Shown in pieces: positions 1 through 8,796 of a DNA stretch of 64,000 bases. This DNA comes from Mycolicibacterium fluoranthenivorans. Lineage in GTDB: Bacteria; Actinomycetota; Actinomycetes; Mycobacteriales; Mycobacteriaceae. Each line of letters begins with the position of its first letter. Position 1 is the stretch's first letter. The position numbers and the translations under genes are program-made. Location of the stretch: NCBI RefSeq assembly GCF_011758805.1, contig NZ_JAANOW010000001.1:3286001-3350000 (forward strand), read 5' to 3'. The notes beneath the pieces were generated by a model. The model did no database searches. It worked only from the letters and a program-made list of their open reading frames with translations, and was not told the origin of the DNA.

Positions 1-1419
1 GTAGGTGCCGGGGTAGTGCACCTGGCCCGCCGTCGACTCCGGCGCGGCGCCCCGGGTGGCGAAGTAGCCGTTTCCCAGCGTGCACAACGCTTCCCGAAGT
101 TTCTCGGTCTGCGGATCGTATCCGTCGAAGGTGTACTCCCACGACGTGCCCGAGGCCTGGTGCTTGTAGGCCAACCATTTTGATCCACGCTCCAAGAACT
201 CACGTACCTCCTCGGGACTCTGCAGGCTGAAACGTGCGGCAGTCTTACGATCTCCGTCTTCGTCATGTCTGACGACGATCCCGACTCCGTCGAAGTGCAC
301 CGCGTCAAAGGCGTCTTCGTCGGTCAGGTCGTCGCCGATGTAGATCGGCAGCAGGGCAACGGCCGGGTCGATGCGATCACGGATCCAGGCCAGCGTGGTG
401 CCCTTGTCCCAGTCGATATCCGGCCGTAACTCGACGATCTTGCGTCCGCTGGTCACCCGCAGGCCGTCACGATGGCCGATGTGGTGGGTCAGTGCCACGA
501 TCTCATCGACGTGTTCCGGTGCGACCTCGCGGTAGTGCACCGCGACGGCAAAGCGCTTGTGCTCGACGCGAACACCCGCGATCTTCGCCAGGGTAATGGT
601 CAATTCGGCTGCGGCGTGCTCCAGCAGGGGGACCGACGTCGCTGCCGCTTCGTTGCAGTGGTACGTGCCGTCCGGTCCGGTCAGCTCGAAGCCGTGGCTG
701 CCGGCGTACCAGATGCCGGGTGTGCCGACCCGGGAGCGAACGTCCGCAAGGTCCCGGCCGCTGAGGATGGCAACGGGGCACACTGCCGCAACGAGTCCCA
801 GTGCCTCGGCTGCGCCGTCGACAAGCGCGGCCGCATCGGGATCGGACACGATGGGCGCCAATGTCCCGTCGTAGTCGAGGAACACCATCGACTCTCGGGC
901 ACTGGTGATCCCGATCAGCTGACCGTAGGACGTCAGCGCATTCGGCAGTGTGGAGATGAGCCTGTCGCCGCTCCGGACGGCGACTTCCGCCAAGTCGGCG
1001 ACGACGGCGTCGGCACCGCAACGCAACAAGTCCCCTTGTCCGGCGCGATCGACGCCGATGACGACCGCGAACCCGCCTTCGCGGCCCGCCGTCACCCCGG
1101 CGCAGGTGTCCTCGACGACAACGCACCGTTGCGGCCGCACACCCAGTCGCTGCGCCGCATCGGCCAGCACGGCAGTCCCGCGCGAGCCGCCGATTCCGTC
1201 GATGCACACGTCGAACAGGACATCCACCCCGGCGTCCTTCAAGGCGTGCTGACAGTTCGGGCTCGACGAATGGGCCGCGGTGGCGACGCCGATGCCGCGT
1301 AGTCTCCTGGCCAGGTCGACGGCCGCCTCGAAGAGCGGTGCGTCGCTGGTCAGTGCACTGTCGAGGTTGAGCAACACCGCGCCGTGGTAGCGCGGGTCGA
1401 TGGTGACCGGCGGTGTCAT
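1..1419 (-). CDS. otsB1: OtsB1-type HAD / trehalose-phosphatase / GH65 fusion (5' part, runs off the left edge)
   Basis: About 473 N-terminal residues are in the window. Residues ~10-165 resemble a beta-phosphoglucomutase-type HAD domain (VVVEDTCAG motif), but its motif I reads NLDSA, so the usual nucleophilic Asp is Asn and this domain is probably not catalytic. Residues ~175-400 are a trehalose-6-phosphate phosphatase domain with FLDYDGTL (Asp182/Asp184) and a GDDLTDED motif. From ~420 a glycoside hydrolase 65 N-terminus begins (TLGNGYFATRG). This order is that of M. tuberculosis OtsB1 (Rv2006), about 1,330 residues. The likely role is trehalose or trehalose-phosphate metabolism in the cytosol. 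The ATG overlaps the ppsA stop by ATGA, so the two genes share a transcript. The C-terminus cannot be seen. Confidence 0.88.
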   Translation of the reverse strand, partial: MTPPVTIDPRYHGAVLLNLDSALTSDAPLFEAAVDLARRLRGIGVATAAHSSSPNCQHALKDAGVDVLFDVCIDGIGGSRGTAVLADAAQRLGVRPQRCVVVEDTCAGVTAGREGGFAVVIGVDRAGQGDLLRCGADAVVADLAEVAVRSGDRLISTLPNALTSYGQLIGITSARESMVFLDYDGTLAPIVSDPDAAALVDGAAEALGLVAAVCPVAILSGRDLADVRSRVGTPGIWYAGSHGFELTGPDGTYHCNEAAATSVPLLEHAAAELTITLAKIAGVRVEHKRFAVAVHYREVAPEHVDEIVALTHHIGHRDGLRVTSGRKIVELRPDIDWDKGTTLAWIRDRIDPAVALLPIYIGDDLTDEDAFDAVHFDGVGIVVRHDEDGDRKTAARFSLQSPEEVREFLERGSKWLAYKHQASGTSWEYTFDGYDPQTEKLREALCTLGNGYFATRGAAPESTAGQVHYPGTY

Positions 1420-3812
1420 CGAACCGGCACGGGTTGTGCCTCCAACTGCAGGACCTGGCGGGTGGTCTTCACCACCGTGTCGGGATTCAGACTCATCGAC
1501 TCGATACCGATCCGGACCAGGAACTCGGCCATGTCCGGGTAGTCCGAGGGTGCCTGCCCACACAGGCCCGAGTGAATCCCGTTGCGTCGACAGCCTTCAA
1601 CAGCCAGGCGAATCATCTCCTTGACGCCCTCGTCGCGTTCGTCGTAGTCGAAGGCCACGATCTCACTGTCCCGATCGACGCCGAGGGTGAGCTGAGTCAG
1701 GTCGTTGGAGCCGATGGAGAAGCCGTCGAAGCGCTTGGCGAATTCGTCGATGAGGATCACATTGTTCGGGATCTCGCACATCGCGTACACCTTGAGCCCG
1801 TTCTCACCACGCCGCAGCCCGAGGTCGGCCATTGTGGCCAGGACTAGGTCCGCCTCGGCGACGCGACGCACGAACGGAAGCATCAGGATCACGTTCGTCA
1901 AGCCCATCTCTTCGCGCACCCGTCGCATCGCGCGGCACTCGAGCGCGAAGCCCTCGGCGTAGGCGGGGTGTGCGTAACGGGAGGCGCCCCGGAACCCGAG
2001 CATCGGGTTGCTTTCGGACGGCTCGAAACCTGCGCCGCCCAAGAGGCTGGCGTACTCATTGGTCTTGAAGTCCGACATCCGCACCACGACCGGCTTGGGC
2101 CAGAAGGCGGCGGCGATGGTGCCGATTCCTTCGGAAAGGCGTTCCACGAAGAAGGCGCCGCGGTCTGGGTAGCCCTGCGTGAGCTGATCTATCGTCCGAC
2201 GCGCCTCGGGATCGTCGACTTTTTCGGGGTGCAGCAGGGCAAGGGGGTGAACCCGGATGTACTCGCTGATGACGAACTCCATCCGAGCGAGACCGACACC
2301 GTCGTTCGGCAGGAACGAGGTCTTGAAGGCGAGGTCGGGGTTGCCGAGGTTGATCATGATCTGGGTTCGCGGGCGTGCCAGGTCCGCCACCTCGGTGCCG
2401 TCCACATGGAAGGGCAGTTCGCCCTGGTACACACGACCCGAGTCGCCCTCGGCGCAGGACACCGTCACCACCTGACCGTCAGGTAAGCGGGTGGTCGCGT
2501 TCCCGGTGCCCACCACGGCGGGGATGCCGAGTTCCCTGGCGATTATCGACGCGTGGCAGGTGCGGCCACCGCGGTTGGTGACGATCGCAGCGGCGGTCTT
2601 CATCACCGGCTCCCAGTCCGGCGTTGTGGTGTCTGCAACCAGCACCTCGCCCGGCTTGAATTCGTTCAGCTGCGTGAGGTTCTCGATTCGACGGACCGGA
2701 CCCGAGGCGATTCTCTCGCCGACTGAGCGACCCTCGACGAGTATCTCGCCTCTCCCATCCAGTACGTAAGCCTCCAGGGCCGTCACGCTGTGCTGGGAGG
2801 CAACCGTCTCGGGACGGGCCTGCACGATGTAGAGCTTTCCGTCGATACCGTCCTTGGCCCACTCCATGTCCATGGGCCGCCCGTAGTGCGCTTCGATCGT
2901 GCACGCGTAGCCGGCGAGCTCCAGGACGTCGGCATCGGTGAGGCAGAACCGGGTACGGTCGGCCCTGGGCGTCGGGATGTTGCGCGTGGTGTTCTTCGTC
3001 TCCCCGTCGACGAGGATCATCTTCACCGCTTTGTCGCCAAGGAGGCGGCGCAATACGGCGCGGTGGCCGGCGAGGTAGGTCGGCTTGTGGACGTAGAATT
3101 CGTCGGGGTCGACCGCGCCCTGGACCACGTTCTCACCGAGACCGTAGGCGCCGGTGATGAAGACGGCGTCGCGAAAGCCCGACTCGGTATCGATGGAGAA
3201 CATCACCCCCGACGAAGAGATGTCGGAGCGCACCATCTTCATCACGCCGATCGACAGCGAGACCTTGAAGTGGTCAAAGCCCTGGTCGACTCGGTAGTGA
3301 ATGGCGCGATCGGTGAACAAGCTGGCGAAACAGCGGCGGCAGGTGTCGAGCAGACTCGCTTCACCTTTGATGTTGAGATAGGAGTCCTGCTGGCCGGCGA
3401 AGCTGGCGGTCGGCAGGTCCTCGGCGGTCGCCGAACTGCGGACGGCGAGACTGACCTCTTCGCCGTACTCCTGCTGAAGTGCACGGTAGCCATCCCGAAT
3501 CTGGGCGGCCAGATCCTCGGGAAGTCCTGCGCCGTATACGATCTCGCGGGCGCGCTTGGCTTTTCGCGCCAGCGCCTCGACGTCGGCGGGGTCCAGACCG
3601 TCGAGTTCGGCGTGTAGGCGTTCCCACGCGCCGGCTTGGTCCAGCATGTAGCGGTAAGCCGCAGCCGTGATGGCGAAGCCGTGTGGGACACGGACGCCGC
3701 GGCTGGACAGCTTCTGGAACATCTCGCCCAGCGAGGCGTTCTTGCCGCCGACCAGCGGGACGTCGCCGATGCCGATTTCCTCAAAGAAGCGGACGTACTC
3801 CGATGTACCCAT
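1416..3812 (-). CDS. ppsA: Phosphoenolpyruvate synthase (pyruvate, water dikinase)
   Basis: This 798-residue enzyme makes PEP, AMP and phosphate from pyruvate, ATP and water, feeding gluconeogenesis. The N-terminal PPDK-type ATP-binding domain begins GGKNASLGEMF. The swivelling domain carries TCHASIIAREL with phosphohistidine at His420, and the C-terminal PEP/pyruvate barrel carries SGLCGQAPSD with the proton-donor Cys at 751. These positions and the length match E. coli PpsA (792 aa) rather than PPDK. The ATG at 3812 is preceded by GAGAGGGG; an in-frame extension upstream lacks a good ribosome site. It overlaps otsB1 and is divergent from hoxF, with a DosR-like palindrome about 75 bp upstream of the start. 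Confidence 0.93.
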   Translation of the reverse strand: MGTSEYVRFFEEIGIGDVPLVGGKNASLGEMFQKLSSRGVRVPHGFAITAAAYRYMLDQAGAWERLHAELDGLDPADVEALARKAKRAREIVYGAGLPEDLAAQIRDGYRALQQEYGEEVSLAVRSSATAEDLPTASFAGQQDSYLNIKGEASLLDTCRRCFASLFTDRAIHYRVDQGFDHFKVSLSIGVMKMVRSDISSSGVMFSIDTESGFRDAVFITGAYGLGENVVQGAVDPDEFYVHKPTYLAGHRAVLRRLLGDKAVKMILVDGETKNTTRNIPTPRADRTRFCLTDADVLELAGYACTIEAHYGRPMDMEWAKDGIDGKLYIVQARPETVASQHSVTALEAYVLDGRGEILVEGRSVGERIASGPVRRIENLTQLNEFKPGEVLVADTTTPDWEPVMKTAAAIVTNRGGRTCHASIIARELGIPAVVGTGNATTRLPDGQVVTVSCAEGDSGRVYQGELPFHVDGTEVADLARPRTQIMINLGNPDLAFKTSFLPNDGVGLARMEFVISEYIRVHPLALLHPEKVDDPEARRTIDQLTQGYPDRGAFFVERLSEGIGTIAAAFWPKPVVVRMSDFKTNEYASLLGGAGFEPSESNPMLGFRGASRYAHPAYAEGFALECRAMRRVREEMGLTNVILMLPFVRRVAEADLVLATMADLGLRRGENGLKVYAMCEIPNNVILIDEFAKRFDGFSIGSNDLTQLTLGVDRDSEIVAFDYDERDEGVKEMIRLAVEGCRRNGIHSGLCGQAPSDYPDMAEFLVRIGIESMSLNPDTVVKTTRQVLQLEAQPVPVR

Positions 3813-4193
3813 AACCTGCCCCTCTCGTGGCACGTCACGCCACGTCGCAAATGCCAACCTCTCACTCCGGCTCGGGCGATGACAGGGCCGAAGGTCACTG
3901 GAATGGGTCGCAGCGACGGGATCGGTGCGCGCTTCGGTGGGGCCAGCATGGATTTCGACACTCCGGACGTTGATCTCGGAGAACCGAGGCCCTTGTCCTC
4001 TGGTGCACGACCGCGATCGTCGTCAGAATCTGGGTTGCGTGGAGTTGAAGTCGATGCCCTGACCAGACCGAAGATCCGACGAGGAGATCACTATGTCGCC
4101 GCGATTGGCAGCGAAAACGACTATTCGACAACGCAAGAGCAGTTCAGCCATGGTAACTTTGCCGCCTGGCTTACTGCTCGAGTAGGGCGGCGC
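3813..4193. promoter_or_regulatory. Divergent intergenic region between ppsA and the hox operon
   Basis: These 381 bases lie between the ppsA and hoxF starts and must hold both promoters. The hoxF reading frame stays open leftward through this stretch, but the homology to HoxF begins only at 4194, so the upstream part is treated as non-coding. One good and one poor DosR-like palindrome were seen. Confidence 0.6.
3884..3898 (-). promoter_or_regulatory. Candidate DosR (DevR) binding site
   Basis: On the minus strand this reads GTGACCTTCGGCCCT. It fits the mycobacterial DosR pattern GGGACNNTNGNCCCT at every fixed position except the second. It lies 72-86 bp before the ppsA start and about 300 bp before hoxF. 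The match is by eye against a remembered consensus. The neighbouring genes (OtsB1 type, cytosolic hydrogenase) are types known in mycobacterial dormancy regulons, which raises its plausibility. Confidence 0.5.
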
Positions 4194-5978
4194 ATGACGA
4201 CCGATATCGCGACGATTCTCGACCGGTACGCGCGAGACCGCACCAGGCTCATCGACATCCTCTGGGATGTACACCGCGAGGACGGCTACGTTTCTGCTGA
4301 AGCCGCTGCCCGGATAGCCGAATGGCTCGGGCTGACAGTCGGAGACGTTCTGGAGACGGTGACGTTTTACCATTTCTTCCACACCACACCGGCGGGCCGC
4401 CATCGCATCTATCTGAGCAACAACGTCATCGCCAAGACGCGCGGCTACCGCGAGGTGTATGCCGCCTTGGAAGACACGACCGGAACACGGTTCGGCGCGC
4501 CAGGCTCGGCTGATTTCGGATTGTTCGAAACCGCGTGCATCGGATTGAGCGACCATGAACCGGCGATGCTGGTCGACGATGTCGTATTCACCGATCTGAC
4601 ACCTGCCACTGTCGCCAAGGTCATCGAGCGCATGCAAAACGGTGAGTCCGCGGCGAACATCGCGAATCCGGCCGGCCTGTCGTGCGACGAGGTGGCGTAT
4701 GTCGAAGCGCTGGTCCCCAGCGCCGTGCATACGACGGGGCCGGTGTTCTTCGGTCTCGACACCGATTACCGAGCGCTACTGGACCGCTGCCTCGGCATGA
4801 CGCCGGAAGCCGTGATCGCGACCATCTCGGAATCCGGGCTGCGGGGACTGGGTGGTGCGGGATTCCCTACAGGCAATAAGTGGAAGTTGTGCCGCGCGGC
4901 CGCCGGCGCCGAGAAGTACATCATCTGCAACGCAGATGAGGGCGAACCGGGGACGTTCAAGGACCGGGCTTTGCTGACGAAGTCACCCAAGCAGGTGTTC
5001 GCGGGTATGGCGATCGCGGCCCACGCCGTCGGCGCCCGTCGCGGCATCTTTTACCTTCGCGGCGAATACGTGTATCTGCAGGCCTACCTCGCCAGGCAAT
5101 TGGCCGAGTTACGCGACGACGGGGTACTCGGCGGCGGCTTCGACATCCGCATCCAGCTCGGCGCCGGCGCCTACATCTGTGGTGACGAAACCGCGCTGAT
5201 CGAATCCTGCGAGGGAAGGCGGGGTACGCCGCGGCTCAAGCCGCCCTTCCCGGTCGAGCACGGTTTCCTGGGCCAGCCGACGGTGGTGAACAATGTCGAA
5301 ACATTCGCCGCGGCGAGCCGAGTCATGCAGGAGGGCGCCGGATGGTTCACGTCGATGGGCGTGCCAGGGTCATCGGGTACTCGGCTGCTCAGCGTCTCCG
5401 GTGACTGCGCCGCGCCAGGGATATACGAGGTGGAGTGGGGAGTGAGGTTGCTTGAGGTACTCGACATGATCGGCGCAGACGACGCCCGGGCGGTCCAAAT
5501 CAGTGGACCGTCTGGCGAGATGCTCTCGGTGGCGGCCGACGGCGACCGCAGGCTGGCCTACGACGATCTGTCCTGCAACGGCTCGTTCATGGTGTTCAAC
5601 CACGACCGTGACCTGATCGACGTCGTCGCGGACTTCACGCAGTTTTTCGTCGACGAATCCTGTGGCATCTGCGTGCCGTGCCGGGCCGGTAACGTGCTGC
5701 TACGTCAGAAGGTTGGCTTGGTGGCCGCCGGGGAGGCGATGCCGTCCGATCTCGACGACATGGTTGCCTGGGGTGAGATCGTTTCGCGTACCAGCCGATG
5801 CGGATTGGGCGTCACCTCATCCAATCCGATCCTGACAACGCTGAACAAGTTCCCGGAGATCTACCGGGCCGGACTTCGTGAGCCCAACGACGGTGTACTG
5901 CCGTCCTTCGACGTGGTGGCCGAGCTTTCCGGCTATGCGCGGGCCGTTGCCGAACTCGCACCGCAAGAGTCAACGTGA
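4194..5978 (+). CDS. hoxF: NAD-reducing [NiFe] hydrogenase diaphorase subunit HoxF
   Basis: This 594-residue flavoprotein transfers electrons between the hydrogenase module and NAD(H). Residues 1-~150 are a NuoE-like thioredoxin-fold domain, and ~190-590 are NuoF-like with FMN/NAD loops (GLGGAGFPTGNKW near 217; NADEGEPGTFKDR). A [4Fe-4S] motif is formed by Cys490, Cys493, Cys496 and Cys536. The NuoE-like part keeps only Cys115 (TACIGLSD), so it cannot bind the usual four-Cys [2Fe-2S] cluster; the R. eutropha HoxF family is similar in length (about 602 aa) and NuoE/NuoF fusion. The ATG at 4194 begins the homology. It overlaps hoxU by GTGA and is the first gene of hoxFUYHW. Confidence 0.93.
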   Translation: MTTDIATILDRYARDRTRLIDILWDVHREDGYVSAEAAARIAEWLGLTVGDVLETVTFYHFFHTTPAGRHRIYLSNNVIAKTRGYREVYAALEDTTGTRFGAPGSADFGLFETACIGLSDHEPAMLVDDVVFTDLTPATVAKVIERMQNGESAANIANPAGLSCDEVAYVEALVPSAVHTTGPVFFGLDTDYRALLDRCLGMTPEAVIATISESGLRGLGGAGFPTGNKWKLCRAAAGAEKYIICNADEGEPGTFKDRALLTKSPKQVFAGMAIAAHAVGARRGIFYLRGEYVYLQAYLARQLAELRDDGVLGGGFDIRIQLGAGAYICGDETALIESCEGRRGTPRLKPPFPVEHGFLGQPTVVNNVETFAAASRVMQEGAGWFTSMGVPGSSGTRLLSVSGDCAAPGIYEVEWGVRLLEVLDMIGADDARAVQISGPSGEMLSVAADGDRRLAYDDLSCNGSFMVFNHDRDLIDVVADFTQFFVDESCGICVPCRAGNVLLRQKVGLVAAGEAMPSDLDDMVAWGEIVSRTSRCGLGVTSSNPILTTLNKFPEIYRAGLREPNDGVLPSFDVVAELSGYARAVAELAPQEST

Positions 5979-6706
5979 CCATCCGGATCGAGATCGACGG
6001 TGATGCCGTGACCACCGAGAAAGGCAGGACACTCGTCGACGTGGCCGCGGAGGCGGGCGTCTACATCCCGACGTTGTGCTACCTGCCCGAACACCCCGCA
6101 CTGGGGACGTGCCGGGTGTGTTCGGTCAGGGTCAACGGCACGGTCACGGCGGCCTGTGCGGTCAAGGTCAGCGAGGGGATGCGCGTTGAGGTCAACGACC
6201 CCGAACTCGCCGACGTCCGCAAGGCTTTGGTGGAGATGTTGTTCTCCGAGGGCAATCACAACTGTCCCAGCTGTGAGAAATCCGGTCGATGCACACTGCA
6301 GGCGGTGGGCTACGAGGTGGACATGGTGGTCTCGCGCTTTCCGTACCAGTTCCCCGAGCGGGTCGCCGACCATGCCTCGGAGAGGATCTGGCTGGAGCGC
6401 GACCGCTGCATTTTCTGCCAACGATGCGTGGAGTTCGTTCGGGATCTCGACACTGGCAAAAAGATCTTCAGCATCAGTGGCCGTGGGGGAGATGCTCGTA
6501 TCGAGATCGACATCGAACTGGCCAACGCCATGCCCGCCGAGCAGATCCGAGAGGCTGTCGACATCTGTCCGGTCGGAACGATCCTCCAGAAAGGTGTGGG
6601 CTATGACCAGCCCATCGGCGAGCGGAGCTACGACCTCGAATCGGTGAGAGACCAGGCGCTGGAACCGTCGCGGAGGGGTGAGAGTGACCACATCGGACAC
6701 CAATGA
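5975..6706 (+). CDS. hoxU: NAD-reducing hydrogenase iron-sulfur subunit HoxU
   Basis: The protein has 243 residues and corresponds to the N-terminal part of complex I NuoG. Cys35, Cys46, Cys49 and Cys61 make a plant-type [2Fe-2S] site. They are followed by the NuoG-type HNCPSCEKSGRC cluster motif and a ferredoxin-like RCIFCQRC / DICPVG segment. It wires electrons between HoxF and the HoxYH hydrogenase dimer in the cytosol. The GTG start overlaps the hoxF stop by four bases. Its 3' end overlaps hoxY by 23 bases. This is the known Hox subunit order. Confidence 0.93.
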   Translation: MTIRIEIDGDAVTTEKGRTLVDVAAEAGVYIPTLCYLPEHPALGTCRVCSVRVNGTVTAACAVKVSEGMRVEVNDPELADVRKALVEMLFSEGNHNCPSCEKSGRCTLQAVGYEVDMVVSRFPYQFPERVADHASERIWLERDRCIFCQRCVEFVRDLDTGKKIFSISGRGGDARIEIDIELANAMPAEQIREAVDICPVGTILQKGVGYDQPIGERSYDLESVRDQALEPSRRGESDHIGHQ

Positions 6707-7313
6707 GTTTGCTTCGCACGAACTTCCAGCCACACCGCTTGACCCTGAACTCGCCGCCACGCGCGCGGCCAAGATCAAGATCTCGATGATCAGCCTCTGC
6801 GGCTGCTGGGGATGCAGCTTGTCGTTGCTCGACATCGACGAGCGGATGATCACCCTGTTGGACAAGATCACGATATTGCGATCGTCGTTCACCGATATCA
6901 AGCGCATTCCGGAGCGGTGCGCGATCGGATTCATCGAAGGTGGGGTCGCCAACGAGGAGAACATCGAGACGCTGCGGCACTTCAGGGAAAACTGCGATGT
7001 GCTGATCTCGGTCGGCGCCTGCGCGATCTGGGGTGGCGTACCGTCCCTGCGTAACCTGGTCGGGCTCAAGGATTGTCTTGCCGAGGCCTACACGGACTCT
7101 CTGACGAGGCCGCCCGGCTCACGTCCGGTGGTGCCCTTCGACCGGCGGATCCCGGTCCTCACAAATAACGTGTACCCGTGCCACGAGGTCGTGCACATGG
7201 ACTATTTCCTGCCTGGTTGCCCGCCGAGTGCCGACGCGATCCTCGACGTGCTCGAGGATCTGATCAACGGGCGCCCGGTGAATCTGCCCAAGACACTGAA
7301 CCAGTTCGACTGA
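6684..7313 (+). CDS. hoxY: NAD-reducing hydrogenase small subunit HoxY
   Basis: This 209-residue small subunit carries the proximal [4Fe-4S] cluster next to the NiFe site. It shows LCGCWGC (Cys39, Cys41, Cys44), VGACAIWGG and the C-terminal FLPGCPPSAD motif. It lacks the Tat signal and long C-terminus of membrane-bound uptake hydrogenases, as expected for cytosolic group 3 enzymes. A GTG at 6678 is also possible, but GGAGGGG at 6672-6678 is spaced better for the GTG at 6684. It overlaps hoxU and is followed 16 bases later by hoxH. Confidence 0.92.
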   Translation: MTTSDTNEFASHELPATPLDPELAATRAAKIKISMISLCGCWGCSLSLLDIDERMITLLDKITILRSSFTDIKRIPERCAIGFIEGGVANEENIETLRHFRENCDVLISVGACAIWGGVPSLRNLVGLKDCLAEAYTDSLTRPPGSRPVVPFDRRIPVLTNNVYPCHEVVHMDYFLPGCPPSADAILDVLEDLINGRPVNLPKTLNQFD

Positions 7314-7329
7314 TCAGGGGACAGCGCGC

Positions 7330-8796
7330 ATGGCGAAGACGATCGTGATCGATCCGATCACCCGCATCGAGGGACATGGGAAGGTGGTCATCGAACTCGA
7401 TGACCACCACCACGTCACCGATGCCAAGCTGCACGTGGTCGAGTTCCGCGGCTACGAGAGGTTCATCCAGGGTCACCCTTACTGGGAGGCGCCGGTCCTC
7501 ATGCAGCGAATCTGCGGTATCTGCTGTGTCAGCCATCATCTGGCCGGGGCCAAGGTGCTCGACGACATGATCGGAGTGGGCCCGGCGTCCGGGACTCGTC
7601 TCACCTCCACCGCAGTCAAGATGCGCCGCCTTGGTCACTACGCGCAGATGCTGCAGTCGCATGTCACGGCCTACTTCTATCTGGTCGTGCCGGAGATGTT
7701 GTTCGGCATGGATGCCGCACCCGAGCAACGCAATTTCATTGGGCTGATCGAGGCCAATCCTGATCTGATGAAACGTGTTGTCCGGCTACGCAAATGGGGC
7801 CAGGAAGTCATCGAGGCCGTTTTCGGTAAGCGCATGCACGGTATCTCCGCAGTGCCCGGCGGCGTGAACAAGAACCTCTCCGCCTCCGACGTGGATCGAT
7901 TCCTGCGGGGCGAGGACGGACTGTCGTCTGTCGACGAGGTCATCGAGGACGCCCAGCTGGGCCTGCAGATGTTCTACGACTTCCACGAGCAGCACCGTGT
8001 CGAGGTGGACGGCTTCGCAACGGTGTCTGCGCTGAACATGTGCCTGGTGGATGACGACGGGAACGTCGACTATTACGACGGCAGGCTCAAGGTGGTCGAC
8101 GAGCAGAAGAAGCTCGTACGTGAATTTGATTACCGCGACTATCTCGAACACATCTCCGAGGGGGTGGAAAAGTGGAGCTACATGAAGTTCCCCTACCTCA
8201 CCGACCTCGGCCGCGATGCCGGGTCGGTGCGGGTAGGTCCGCTGGCGCGGCTCAACGTCACACGATCCTTGTCGACCCCGATTGCCGCGGAGGCGCTGGA
8301 CAAGTTCCACGCCTACACCCGCGGACGCGCCAACAACATGACGCTGCATACGAATTGGGCGCGAACCATCGAGATCATCCACGCAGCCGAAGTGGTCAGG
8401 GACCTTTTGAACGACCCAGATCTGCAGAAGGACCAGCTAGTGGTCGCGCCGGGTGCAGATGCCTGGGTCGGGGAGGGGGTCGGTGTCGTGGAAGCACCTC
8501 GGGGCACCCTACTGCACCACTACCGTGCCGATCGCGAAGGGAGCGTCACCTTCGCCAACCTGATCGTCGCCACCACACAGAACAACCAGGTGATCAACCT
8601 GACGGTGCGCAGCGTGGCCGAGGACTATCTCGACGGCCAGCCGGAGATAACGGAGGGCATGATGAACGCTATCGAGGTGGGGATCCGGGCCTATGATCCG
8701 TGCCTGAGCTGCGCCACCCACGCGCTGGGTCAGATGCCGTTGACGGTCACGGTGGTGGACGCGAAGGGCCACGTGCTGGATGAACGTCAACGCTGA
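7330..8796 (+). CDS. hoxH: NAD-reducing hydrogenase large subunit HoxH (NiFe site)
   Basis: The 488-residue large subunit holds the NiFe(CN)2CO centre. The ligand motifs are RICGIC (Cys62, Cys65) and DPCLSCATH (Cys458, Cys461). The 24 residues after His464 match the C-terminal peptide that the HoxW-type endopeptidase removes; the family member in R. eutropha has the same length and cut position as I recall it. L1 reads CGICCVSHH, with a third Cys (66) where Pro is more common. It overlaps hoxW by 17 bases. Substrates are H2 and, through HoxFU, NAD+. Confidence 0.95.
   Translation: MAKTIVIDPITRIEGHGKVVIELDDHHHVTDAKLHVVEFRGYERFIQGHPYWEAPVLMQRICGICCVSHHLAGAKVLDDMIGVGPASGTRLTSTAVKMRRLGHYAQMLQSHVTAYFYLVVPEMLFGMDAAPEQRNFIGLIEANPDLMKRVVRLRKWGQEVIEAVFGKRMHGISAVPGGVNKNLSASDVDRFLRGEDGLSSVDEVIEDAQLGLQMFYDFHEQHRVEVDGFATVSALNMCLVDDDGNVDYYDGRLKVVDEQKKLVREFDYRDYLEHISEGVEKWSYMKFPYLTDLGRDAGSVRVGPLARLNVTRSLSTPIAAEALDKFHAYTRGRANNMTLHTNWARTIEIIHAAEVVRDLLNDPDLQKDQLVVAPGADAWVGEGVGVVEAPRGTLLHHYRADREGSVTFANLIVATTQNNQVINLTVRSVAEDYLDGQPEITEGMMNAIEVGIRAYDPCLSCATHALGQMPLTVTVVDAKGHVLDERQR

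Noticed and set aside
472..1302. Plus-strand frame at the left edge
   Set aside because: It is antisense to the OtsB1-type gene, whose minus-strand reading has clear HAD and phosphatase motifs.
3986..3999. Second DosR-like sequence before hoxF
   Set aside because: Three of the fixed consensus positions are wrong, too weak to list as a site.
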